DNA of 19,883 nucleotides from JAJRXK01 sp964593155 (lineage in GTDB: Bacteria > Krumholzibacteriota > Krumholzibacteriia > JAJRXK01). Position numbers and translations under genes: made by a program. Under the pieces are notes generated by a model. The model was given only the letters and a program-made list of their open reading frames with translations. It was not told where the DNA came from and searched no databases. Shown here piece by piece: positions 1 through 10,040 of the stretch (the first letter of the stretch is position 1; each line of letters starts with the position of its first letter). Location of the stretch: NCBI GenBank assembly GCA_964593155.1, contig CAZQHE010000077.1, positions 1 to 19,883 on the forward strand, read 5' to 3'.

Positions 1-125
1 TGGGGCGGACCGGAAATCTTATCATCACCGGACCGCACACGGGCCTGCCCGGCCCTCAGGGGCGGGCGCTCGACCTCGGCCCACCGCGGGCCGGATTCGT
101 CGACGACGACGGCGCGCACGGTCAC
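1..125 (-). CDS. Zinc-type (MDR) dehydrogenase, N-terminal fragment, cut by window edge
   Basis: The reading frame starts with GTG at 125 (overlapping the stop of the upstream dehydrogenase as GTGA) or with GTG at 119. An AGGGGG ribosome binding site lies just upstream. The visible N-terminus, V-R-A-V-V-V-D-E-S-G-P-R-W-A-E-V-E-R-P, is the usual first strand of medium-chain dehydrogenases, ending in G-Q-A-R-V-R. After that the frame gives S-G-D-D-K-I-S-G-P-P, which does not match the expected run toward the catalytic cysteine, and the codons become less GC-rich. This happens exactly where a 7-bp direct repeat (6-12 and 29-35) brackets AT-rich sequence. The gene may therefore be broken, or the window edge may be misassembled. 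Only about 40 residues are visible, so the family is an inference. Confidence 0.45.
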   Translation of the reverse strand, partial: MTVRAVVVDESGPRWAEVERPPLRAGQARVRSGDDKISGPP

Positions 126-1189
126 CCCCTCCGCTCCCGCGGAGTCCGCACGAGCATGGTCCGAAGCGTCCCGCGCTGTCCGGCACGATCGAGGGCGACC
201 ACACCGTCGTCGAGCGGGATCTTGGCGTCGATCAGCGGCAGGACGTCGACGGCGCGGGTCGAGACGTAGTTCACCGCCGGCTGCAGCGGTCCTCCACCGA
301 CCCCTACGAGTTCGGCCTCGCGTTCCACGAGAAAGCGCAGGTCGGCACCGGGCTGCCCCGCGTGATCGCTCACCATGAGGATGCGTCCACGTGGCCGCAG
401 GGCCCGGGCGGCGAGATCGAGCCCGTTCGAGCGGCCCGAGCACTCGACCACGACGCCGAAGGGTTCACCGACGACCCGGCCCCACTCGTCGGGATCCATC
501 GATCCCGAGTCCCCCAACGCGTGGAAACCGATACCGCTTCGCCACAGCAGCTCGCGGCGCGACGGGTGCCGCCCGATCACGCTCACGGTGTGTCCCGCCG
601 CATGCAGCATGAGCGTGAGCAGGAGTCCCATGTTGCCATCGCCCACCACCAGGATGCGTTGCGGCGGCGGGCCCGGCACCTGGGCCAGGACCTCGAGGCC
701 CACGGCGACCGAGTACGACAACACGGCCTCTTCGTCGTCGAGCACGTCGGGCACCGGGATCAGCGCTTCGACGGGAACGCCGACGTATTCGGCGAAGGCT
801 CCGTCGACGAGTCCCATTCCCAGGCCTCCGACCCGACCCTCCTCGCACTGCCACGCGCGCTGGCCCCGGCAGCTCTCGCAACGCCGGCACCCCAGGACGG
901 GACGGGCCACCACGCGACGTCCGCGCCAGGCAGGATCGACCCGTTCGCCGACCTCATCGACCGTGCCCACGAACTCGTGGCCGAGGACGGCCGGCCGCAC
1001 CTGCACCGCGCGCCGTCCCGCGACGAGATCGAGATCCAGACGGGACACGGCACAGGCATCGACGCGAACCACGACCCCGCTCACGGCGGGCGCCGGACGC
1101 GGCAGACGGCCCAGCCGCAACTGCCCGTCGAGCACCAGGGCGTGCATGGAAGGCCGCACGCGAGGCGTCTCCAGAGTCGTGTTCGTCAC
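122..1189 (-). CDS. Zinc-dependent medium-chain alcohol/polyol dehydrogenase-like protein
   Basis: A 355-residue MDR-superfamily oxidoreductase, expected to oxidise an alcohol or polyol with NAD(P) in the cytoplasm. Visible motifs (numbering from GTG at 1189) are Cys46 in the catalytic-zinc region, the G-H-E signature at 70-72, four structural-zinc cysteines at 101, 104, 107 and 115 with canonical spacing, and a Rossmann nucleotide-binding turn G-D-G-N-M-G at 183-188. I chose GTG 1189 because GGAGGGG precedes it at good spacing; ATG 1147 is the alternative and has no clear ribosome binding site. The stop overlaps the start of a second dehydrogenase fragment, so the two are probably co-transcribed, perhaps as a tandem duplication. 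The substrate cannot be told from sequence. The family call is secure; I give no gene name. Confidence 0.88.
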   Translation of the reverse strand: MTNTTLETPRVRPSMHALVLDGQLRLGRLPRPAPAVSGVVVRVDACAVSRLDLDLVAGRRAVQVRPAVLGHEFVGTVDEVGERVDPAWRGRRVVARPVLGCRRCESCRGQRAWQCEEGRVGGLGMGLVDGAFAEYVGVPVEALIPVPDVLDDEEAVLSYSVAVGLEVLAQVPGPPPQRILVVGDGNMGLLLTLMLHAAGHTVSVIGRHPSRRELLWRSGIGFHALGDSGSMDPDEWGRVVGEPFGVVVECSGRSNGLDLAARALRPRGRILMVSDHAGQPGADLRFLVEREAELVGVGGGPLQPAVNYVSTRAVDVLPLIDAKIPLDDGVVALDRAGQRGTLRTMLVRTPRERRG

Positions 1190-1190
1190 C

Positions 1191-1204
1191 GGGGGAATTC
1201 CCCT
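1191..1204. promoter_or_regulatory. Palindrome GGGGAATTCCCC over the dehydrogenase ribosome binding site
   Basis: A perfect 12-bp palindrome (1192-1203) lies immediately before the GTG start at 1189. In the minus-strand mRNA its GGGG half is part of the Shine-Dalgarno stretch and can pair with the CCCC half across an AAUU tetraloop. It could be an operator, a small RBS-masking hairpin, or chance in GC-rich DNA. Confidence 0.35.
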
Positions 1205-1295
1205 CCGAGGGGTCGTCGGGTCGGTGCGGTAGCCTGCGCGAACCGTGGGGATGTGGCAAGCGCCGTGCCGCGGGACCTGCACCGGGATCCGCTCG

Positions 1296-3389
<2,094 letters not shown>

Positions 3390-3442
3390 GACGCTCTCCT
3401 GTCAGGGGAAGTGGACGGCAGACTACGGGCTCCCGGGTGCCA

Positions 3443-3471
3443 TGGCCAGGGGGGAGCCCCTGTGCTATCGT
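3443..3471 (+). promoter_or_regulatory. Candidate promoter with inverted repeat in spacer, upstream of ALDH gene
   Basis: A -35-like TGGCCA (3443-3448) lies 17 bases before a -10-like TATCGT (3466-3471), which is preceded by an extended-10 TGC (3463-3465). The inverted repeat CAGGGG-GGAG-CCCCTG (3447-3462) fills the spacer, where a repressor or MerR-type activator would sit. The match was made by eye. Confidence 0.4.
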
Positions 3472-3484
3472 GCCCGGTCGGGCG

Positions 3485-3524
3485 CCGTTCCGACGCCCCA
3501 CGTCCGCGCGGCCGCGCGGAACGG
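3485..3524 (+). promoter_or_regulatory. Structured 5' leader of the ALDH gene
   Basis: The arms CCGTTCC (3485-3491) and GGAACGG (3518-3524) are perfectly complementary. They enclose a perfect 16-bp palindrome (3504-3519) that runs into the right arm. The pair lies between the candidate promoter and the ATG at 3560, so the untranslated leader should fold strongly. No known riboswitch class is recognised. Confidence 0.35.
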
Positions 3525-3559
3525 AACCAGCCACCGCCACCAACCGGAGCACGAGCGCG

Positions 3560-5080
<1,521 letters not shown>

Positions 5081-5108
5081 GCGCAGCGCGCGTCCCGATC
5101 GACTCCAC

Positions 5109-5138
5109 GAAGGGGACGGCCGCGCGGTCGTCCCCTTC
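5109..5138 (+). terminator. Rho-independent-type terminator after the ALDH gene
   Basis: A perfect 10-bp stem is formed by GAAGGGGACG (5109-5118) and CGTCCCCTTC (5129-5138), with a 10-base loop. TTCTTCG-like pyrimidines begin at the stem base. It lies 28 bases after the aldehyde dehydrogenase stop and before the next gene. Confidence 0.8.
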
Positions 5139-5158
5139 TTCGTCGGAGACCGACCGTC

Positions 5159-5377
5159 ATGGACCCATCGAGAGCCCGCGACGACGAAGCAGCAGCAGTG
5201 GTCTCGCTGCCGTGCCCTCGCTGCGGCGACGCCGACGAGCCCGACCCCGCCTGCGTGGCGTGCGATGGCGAGGGCATCGTCCTGCGGCGCGTACCGGCCG
5301 CCCGGGCCGGGGATCCGGCCGACCGTCTGCGCGACGCGGGCGAGACCTGGCCGCCGCAGGAGGACGACACCGCGTGA
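5159..5377 (+). CDS. Small zinc-ribbon protein of unknown function
   Basis: A 72-residue acidic protein with two CxxC knuckles (Cys19/Cys22 and Cys32/Cys35). The second is followed by D-G-E-G, like one half of a DnaJ-type zinc finger, so one structural zinc is likely. GGAG lies 10 bases before the ATG. Its stop overlaps the GTG start of the pseudouridine synthase (GTGA), so the two are translationally coupled and the small protein may act with RNA or the ribosome; that role is inferred from the neighbour only. I recognise no named family. Confidence 0.7.
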   Translation: MDPSRARDDEAAAVVSLPCPRCGDADEPDPACVACDGEGIVLRRVPAARAGDPADRLRDAGETWPPQEDDTA

Positions 5378-6330
5378 AGCACGAGTTCGTGGTCACCGCC
5401 GCCGACGCCGATCGTCGTCTCGACCGCTTCGTCGCCGCCGCGCTCGGGCGCGTGCCGATGTCGCTCGTGCGGCGGTTGCTGCGCAAGAAGAAGATCCGGG
5501 TGAACGGAGAGCGCGGCCGGGCCGAGCGTCGCCTGGCCGCCGGCGATCGGGTGGTCGTCCACCACTCGCCACGCTCGAAGCCCGGCCCCGGCGAGCAGGC
5601 ACCACGGGTCGAGTACGCCGGCCCGCCGATCCCCGTGCTCGCCGAGACCGACGACTTCCTGTTCGTGGCCAAGCCGGGGGGTGTGGCGTGCAGCGACGAC
5701 GGACACGACGACCATGCCCTCGCCGCGTGGTTTCGATCGTTCCTCCGAGAGCGCATCGAGTCCGGCGAGGTCCGTCCGGAGCCCTGCCATCGCCTGGACC
5801 GACACACGACCGGAGTCGTGGCGGTGGCCCTGACGGCCGCGGCCTTCGAGCGCTTCCGGCGGGCGCTCGAACACGAGCAGGTGCGCAAGACCTACGAGGT
5901 CGTCGTCCACGGCGCACCCGATCACGATCGATTCGAGGTCGACGTCCCGCTGGTCCGAAGACCCAGACCCCGCGCCGACGAACCCCGCATGGTCGACGCC
6001 CGCGAGGACACGTCGGCCGCGGCCCAGGATGCACGAACACGATTCACGGTGCTGCATCGCAGACGCGACGTGAGCCTGCTGCGCGCCGAACCGCTCACGG
6101 GGCGCACCCACCAGATCCGCGCCCACTGCCGTGTCGCCGGTCTTCCCGTCGTGGGTGATCCGCGCTACGGCGATACCGCGCGCGAAGACGATCGCCGCGG
6201 CCAGCTGCTGCACGCCCGCGCGATCGCGTTGACCGACGGCGACATCCCGATCGAGGTGCGGGCCGACTGGCCACCCGACCGGGCCCGCCGTCTTCGCGAA
6301 CTGGGTCTGCTCGACGACGGGGCGGCCTAG
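5374..6330 (+). CDS. RluA-family pseudouridine synthase with S4 domain
   Basis: A 318-residue enzyme that isomerises uridine to pseudouridine in structured RNA, most likely 23S rRNA or tRNA. Residues 1-65 form an S4 RNA-binding domain (K-K-K-I-R-V-N-G). The catalytic domain has the family motif H-R-L-D-R-H-T-T-G with catalytic Asp142, and later G-R-T-H-Q-I-R-A-H and V-V-G-D-P-R-Y-G. The domain order matches RluC/RluD. Which uridines it modifies cannot be decided from the sequence. GTG 5374 is the start: it opens the S4 domain directly, overlaps the upstream stop, and has AGGAGG 10 bases before it. The stop codon sits in a CTAG shared with the convergent thioesterase gene. Confidence 0.93.
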   Translation: MKHEFVVTAADADRRLDRFVAAALGRVPMSLVRRLLRKKKIRVNGERGRAERRLAAGDRVVVHHSPRSKPGPGEQAPRVEYAGPPIPVLAETDDFLFVAKPGGVACSDDGHDDHALAAWFRSFLRERIESGEVRPEPCHRLDRHTTGVVAVALTAAAFERFRRALEHEQVRKTYEVVVHGAPDHDRFEVDVPLVRRPRPRADEPRMVDAREDTSAAAQDARTRFTVLHRRRDVSLLRAEPLTGRTHQIRAHCRVAGLPVVGDPRYGDTAREDDRRGQLLHARAIALTDGDIPIEVRADWPPDRARRLRELGLLDDGAA

Positions 6331-6728
6331 TCGCGTGCTGCCTCGAGCGGTGCCGGCCGCTGCTGGTCGTCGACGTTGACGTAGGTGACGGTGGCCTCGG
6401 TCACGAGCACCAGGTCCCGCGGCTGCTGCGCGCGCTGCGCGCACACCGTGACCCGCATCGTCAGCGAGGTCCGCCCTCGCCGTTCGACCTCGGTGAACAG
6501 CGACACCAGGTCGCCCACGTACACGGGCTGGTGGAATTCGACCTTGTCCATGGCCACGGTGACCACCCGGTTCGCACCGGCCTCCACCGCACCGACTGCG
6601 CCGGCCTGATCGATGTAGGAGAGGATGATGCCGCCGAAGATGGTGCCGTGCGCGTTCGTCTCGCGCGGCATCATCATTACGCGGATCGCGGGCCGGCCCT
6701 CGGGGAGTTCGATCGGTCGTTCGTCCAT
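6327..6728 (-). CDS. YciA-type hotdog acyl-CoA thioesterase
   Basis: A 133-residue single-hotdog protein expected to hydrolyse acyl-CoA to free acid and CoA. The signature M-P-R-E-T-N-A-H-G-T-I-F-G-G runs from residue 20, followed by I-I-L-S-Y-I-D with Asp40 at the catalytic acid position of YciA/BACH enzymes. V-E-F-H-Q-P-V-Y-V-G-D-L-V matches the family's second half. The start is ATG 6728, with only a weak ribosome binding site. The stop overlaps that of the pseudouridine synthase on the other strand by four bases. Chain-length preference is unknown. Confidence 0.92.
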   Translation of the reverse strand: MDERPIELPEGRPAIRVMMMPRETNAHGTIFGGIILSYIDQAGAVGAVEAGANRVVTVAMDKVEFHQPVYVGDLVSLFTEVERRGRTSLTMRVTVCAQRAQQPRDLVLVTEATVTYVNVDDQQRPAPLEAARD

Positions 6729-6768
6729 GATCGGCGGATCGTAGGTCGGGCCGGACCGCCGGGCAAGC

Positions 6769-7092
6769 TCAGTCGTCGGCGGCCGGCGGCCCGGCCTCGC
6801 CGTCGCGATTCTCGCGCTGCCGTACCTCGTACTCGAACAGGGCCATCTTGGTCACCAGTCGCAGGTCGGCGACCGCGGTGTCGAGCCGTTGGAATCCTTC
6901 GGCCATCTCCTGCAGACGTCCGCGCAGAGCGGCCAGGGCCTCTTCGTTCTGCGCACGGGCGCGCTCGATCTGCTCGTGGCGTTCGACGGACTCGGCGTGC
7001 AGGGCCCGCAACGATTCACGTTGCTCGGGCGGCAGTTGCTCGATCTCGCGTCGCAGGCGTTCGTACTCGGCTTCGTAGTCGATGGGTTCCAT
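6769..7092 (-). CDS. Small coiled-coil protein of unknown function
   Basis: A 107-residue charged, helical protein. Residues 8-80 are rich in Glu, Arg, Gln and Leu with heptad-like spacing, so a coiled coil is likely. There is no signal peptide or membrane segment. The start is ATG 7092, with GAGGGAAG upstream; the longer open frame to 7158 is arginine-rich and looks non-coding. It lies 40 bases upstream of the thioesterase in the same direction and may share its transcript. I recognise no family. Confidence 0.65.
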   Translation of the reverse strand: MEPIDYEAEYERLRREIEQLPPEQRESLRALHAESVERHEQIERARAQNEEALAALRGRLQEMAEGFQRLDTAVADLRLVTKMALFEYEVRQRENRDGEAGPPAADD

Positions 7093-7191
7093 GGTGTCTT
7101 CCCTCTCGCTGTGACAGAAGCGTAGCACGGCACGCGCCCGCCGTGGACGGGTGTGCACCGGACGAGTACGCGGTGGGGGAACGACCCGACG

Positions 7192-8064
7192 TCACGCGCC
7201 GTCGCGCGGCGCGGTGCGCAACAGTTCCCAGCTTCCCGTGACGAGGAGTTCACGCACTCCCGGCAGGGCTCCGAGCCACCCGGCCCCGAGCACCGGCGTT
7301 CCGTAGCGGAGGCGGAAGGTCGGCCGCAGCAGATAGCGACGCGCGTGCGCCACGTACAGCCCGTGGTCTTGTGCACGCCGACGCAGTCCGTGCACGGTCA
7401 GACACGCTCGCCGGATCGTCTCGATCTCCTCCCACTCGGGATCGTCGCCCTCGACCCCGCGCGCGAGGGCACGCCAGGTGCGCAGACCCAACCAGTGGAC
7501 GAAGGGGAGCTTCGCCCAGCGCACTCCGAGCTTCTTCGGCGGATGCAGGATCTGCTGATGACCTCCGTAGGGCGACCAGTAGGGTGGGTAGATCACCACG
7601 ATCCCGCCGCCGTCGGCCAACCGGTCCCGGCAGTTCCGCAGCGCGGCGTCGACGTCGGGGATGTGTTCGAGCACGTCGCGGAAGAGGATCAGGTCGTAGG
7701 GTCCGGCGAAGTCGTCGAGCGTGGCGGAGTCGGTGACGTCGGCCGTCGCGAGTTTCAGGTCGATGCCACGCGCCCGAGCGCGTTCGGCTCCGCCGTGCAC
7801 CCGCCGGGCGTCGAGGTCGAAGCCCTCGACCCGTGCGCCGTGTTCGGCGAGTGCCGTGCTCGCTCCGCCGTCGCCGCATCCCACGTCGAGCACACGTGCG
7901 CCCTCGGACCACACGCCCCAGTCCCGTAGACGGGGTACGAGGTACTCGGTCACCAACTGGAACTGGTAGGTCCAGTAGTAGGAGGTCCAGTCGGCGAAGT
8001 CGTCGCGACGCAGAGGCCGCCGCGACGCGGCGTCGACCACGGAAACGGGCATGGAGTCACGCAC
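7192..8064 (-). CDS. Class I SAM-dependent methyltransferase
   Basis: A 290-residue Rossmann-fold methyltransferase. Motif I is V-L-D-V-G-C-G-D-G-G at 58-67, with an acidic residue in G-F-D-L-D at 81-85 and D-V-L-E-H at 130-134. A family-specific Y-P-P-Y-W-S-P-Y-G-G-H-Q-Q follows at 159-171. The SAM-binding half resembles UbiG and many methyltransferases of natural-product and glycan clusters; the C-terminal third is variable, and the acceptor cannot be inferred. GTG 8064 and ATG 8052 are both possible starts, and neither has a strong ribosome binding site. It lies 57 bases downstream of the PLP enzyme and may be its co-transcribed partner. Confidence 0.9.
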   Translation of the reverse strand: MRDSMPVSVVDAASRRPLRRDDFADWTSYYWTYQFQLVTEYLVPRLRDWGVWSEGARVLDVGCGDGGASTALAEHGARVEGFDLDARRVHGGAERARARGIDLKLATADVTDSATLDDFAGPYDLILFRDVLEHIPDVDAALRNCRDRLADGGGIVVIYPPYWSPYGGHQQILHPPKKLGVRWAKLPFVHWLGLRTWRALARGVEGDDPEWEEIETIRRACLTVHGLRRRAQDHGLYVAHARRYLLRPTFRLRYGTPVLGAGWLGALPGVRELLVTGSWELLRTAPRDGA

Positions 8065-8121
8065 CGGGCTACGGGGAAGCCTCCATGATCCGCAATCGAC
8101 GCGCCGACGACAAGTCGCCGA

Positions 8122-9324
8122 TCAGACCGCCGTGGGCCGCGCGGTGGCGGAGACGGCGTGCCGGAGCGCGGCGTCGAGGTCGGCCCACAGGTCGTCGACG
8201 TGTTCGAGTCCGACCGAGATCCGCAGCGTGCCCGGGCCGATACCGCTCGCCGCACGGGCGTCGGGATCGACCACGTGGTGCGTCAGACCCGCCGGGTGCT
8301 GGATCAGCGAGTCCACCGATCCCAGGCTCACCGCCGGCGTGAACCAGCGGGTCGAGGTCAACACGGCGGCCGCGGCCTCGTGTCCGCCCTCGACGTCGAA
8401 GGCGACCAGCGAACCCGGACCGTGCATCTGCCGGCCGATCAGTCCATGCGGATCGGCTCCCGGTACCGAAGGGTGACGCACCGAGCGAACGGCCGGGTGT
8501 TCGAGCAGGCGCGCGGAGAGCACGGTCGCCGTCTCCTGGGCCGCTTCGACCCTGAGACCGAGCGTGGCAAGACCCCGCTGCAGCAGGTAGGCCGCGAGCG
8601 GGTGCAGGAGCGCGCCGGTGGCCACGCGCACCCGACGCAGACGCGCGGCCCACCGGGAATCGGTCGCGACCACGCCGCCGACCACGTCGCCGTGGCCGCC
8701 GAGGAACTTGGTCGCGCTGTGCAACACCAGGGCGGCGCCGTGCCGCACCGGTTGCTGCAACACGGGCGTGGCGAAGGTGTTGTCGACCAGGACCGGCACG
8801 TCGCCCGCCGCAGCCACCAGGGCGTCGAGATCGACCAGGTCGAGCGTGGGATTGGCCGGCGTCTCCACCACCACCACCGCCGTGCGCGGGCCGATGGCCT
8901 CGACCACGCGATCGGCCTCGACCCAGCGCACGCCCAGCCCGAGCAGGTCGCCCGACAGCAGGTGGTCACTGCCGCCGTACAGCGGACGGACCGCCACCAC
9001 CTCGTCGCCGTCCTCGCGCGCGGCCATCAGCACCGCGGTCATCGCCGCCATTCCCGATCCGAAGGCGACCGCGTCCGGGCACTGCTCCAGTTCGGCCAGC
9101 GCCGATTCGAAACGTGCGACCGTGGGATTGTGCAGCCGGGCGTACACCGGCTCACCGTGCCGCGGCATCTCGCCGTGGGCCATGGCGTCGAGACTCTCGG
9201 TGGCACGGTCGAGATCCCGGAGCGGGTAGGTGCTCGACAGGTCTATGGGCGGGACGTGGGCGCCGATGTGGGCCAGGTCGTCGCGGCCGGCGTGGACGGC
9301 GCGGGTGCGCGGATGGATCGACAC
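8122..9324 (-). CDS. Trans-sulfuration PLP enzyme (cystathionine gamma-synthase / gamma-lyase / methionine gamma-lyase family)
   Basis: A 400-residue fold-type I PLP enzyme of the Cys/Met metabolism family. Visible are Y-A-R-L-H-N-P-T (Tyr61 and Arg63, cofactor-phosphate contacts from the neighbouring subunit), L-Y-G-G at 115-118, V-D-N-T-F-A-T-P with Asp181 over the pyridine ring, and Schiff-base Lys206 in H-S-A-T-K-F-L-G-G-H. The position that is Cys116 in Pseudomonas putida methionine gamma-lyase is Gly here, as in cystathionine enzymes, so the reaction (gamma-replacement or gamma-elimination) is open. The start is GTG 9324, after GGGAGG. It is divergent from an Lrp/AsnC regulator, an arrangement known for mdeA/mdeR, which hints at inducible breakdown of a sulfur amino acid. 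Confidence 0.92.
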   Translation of the reverse strand: MSIHPRTRAVHAGRDDLAHIGAHVPPIDLSSTYPLRDLDRATESLDAMAHGEMPRHGEPVYARLHNPTVARFESALAELEQCPDAVAFGSGMAAMTAVLMAAREDGDEVVAVRPLYGGSDHLLSGDLLGLGVRWVEADRVVEAIGPRTAVVVVETPANPTLDLVDLDALVAAAGDVPVLVDNTFATPVLQQPVRHGAALVLHSATKFLGGHGDVVGGVVATDSRWAARLRRVRVATGALLHPLAAYLLQRGLATLGLRVEAAQETATVLSARLLEHPAVRSVRHPSVPGADPHGLIGRQMHGPGSLVAFDVEGGHEAAAAVLTSTRWFTPAVSLGSVDSLIQHPAGLTHHVVDPDARAASGIGPGTLRISVGLEHVDDLWADLDAALRHAVSATARPTAV

Positions 9325-9349
9325 GGGGCCTCCCGGAACGAGAGTTCGG

Positions 9350-9378
9350 TTGCAGGAGCTTCGGCCATACCTCAGAAT
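9350..9378 (+). promoter_or_regulatory. Candidate promoter of the Lrp/AsnC gene
   Basis: TTGCAG (9350-9355) and CAGAAT (9373-9378) are separated by 17 bases, each a partial consensus match. The element overlaps the divergent control region, so both genes could be controlled from one operator. Weak evidence. Confidence 0.3.
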
Positions 9379-9405
9379 AGTCGAACCACGTTCGGCACCA
9401 AAGCG
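9378..9405 (-). promoter_or_regulatory. Candidate promoter of the PLP enzyme gene
   Basis: On the minus strand a -35-like TTGGTG is separated by 16 bases from a -10-like TATTCT. Each matches about half to two-thirds of the sigma-70 consensus. The spacer contains the palindrome at 9382-9394. The call was made by eye and is tentative. Confidence 0.35.
9382..9394. promoter_or_regulatory. Perfect palindrome CGAAC-CAC-GTTCG, candidate regulator operator
   Basis: Two 5-bp arms, CGAAC and GTTCG, are separated by CAC in the 105-base gap between the divergent PLP-enzyme and Lrp/AsnC genes. Lrp-family proteins bind short imperfect palindromes next to their own gene and the divergent target, so this is the natural candidate site. 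Confidence 0.5.
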
Positions 9406-9429
9406 AATCGAATCCGGAATCAGAGGACC

Positions 9430-9948
9430 ATGGATCATCTAGACCAAATCGACTTCGGCATCCTGGATGCTCTGCAGAACGATGCTCGGCTCAGCAACAA
9501 GGAGCTCGCGGCCCGGGTCCATCTCGCCCCCTCGTCGTGCCTCGAACGCGTACGGCGATTGCGCGCGACGGGGGCCCTCGGACCGGCGCGGACCGAGGTC
9601 TCGGACGAAGCCCTGGGGATCGGCGCGCAGGCCCTGATCGCGGTCCAGCTGACCCAGCACTCACGCGAGGTGGTCGATACATTCCTCGACGACGTCGACG
9701 AGGTCGCGGAGGTGATCGCGACGTTCCACGTGAGCGGCGAACACGACTTCCTGCTGCACGTGGTGGTCGCCGACACCGATCACCTCCGCGACCTGTTGCT
9801 CGATCGCTTCACCACGCGCCCCGAGGTGGCACGCGTGCAGACGCACATCCTGTTCTCGCATCGTCGCAAAGCTTGCCGACCCAACTTCCGGGCCAATCCG
9901 CCGCGCGAGACCGTCCGAGGCGACGAATCGACACGCAGACCGCGCTAG
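9430..9948 (+). CDS. Lrp/AsnC-family transcriptional regulator
   Basis: A 172-residue regulator. The N-terminal AsnC-type helix-turn-helix covers roughly residues 4-50 (I-L-D-A-L-Q-N-D-A-R-L-S-N-K-E-L-A-A-R-V, then S-S-C-L-E-R-V-R-R-L). The C-terminal RAM ligand-binding domain covers about 65-150 (S-G-E-H-D-F-L-L-H-V). The last 25 residues are a basic tail beyond the usual end. Such proteins form octamers and respond to amino acids. Divergence from a sulfur-amino-acid PLP enzyme suggests that it senses that substrate or a product; this is inference from layout and from the known mdeR/mdeA pairing. The start is ATG 9430, after AGAGGA. Confidence 0.93.
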   Translation: MDHLDQIDFGILDALQNDARLSNKELAARVHLAPSSCLERVRRLRATGALGPARTEVSDEALGIGAQALIAVQLTQHSREVVDTFLDDVDEVAEVIATFHVSGEHDFLLHVVVADTDHLRDLLLDRFTTRPEVARVQTHILFSHRRKACRPNFRANPPRETVRGDESTRRPR

Positions 9949-10040
9949 GGCACCAGGACCGGCCTCTCCACGGACACGGCACCGCCTTTGCAGTTGGCGG
10001 GCGCCGTCGAAGATCGTGCCGTTCGTTCCGTGGAGGAACC

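Noticed and set aside
8158..9429. 424-residue extension before the Lrp/AsnC regulator
   Set aside because: It is antisense to the PLP enzyme. The regulator fold begins at the ATG at 9430 and has its own ribosome binding site.
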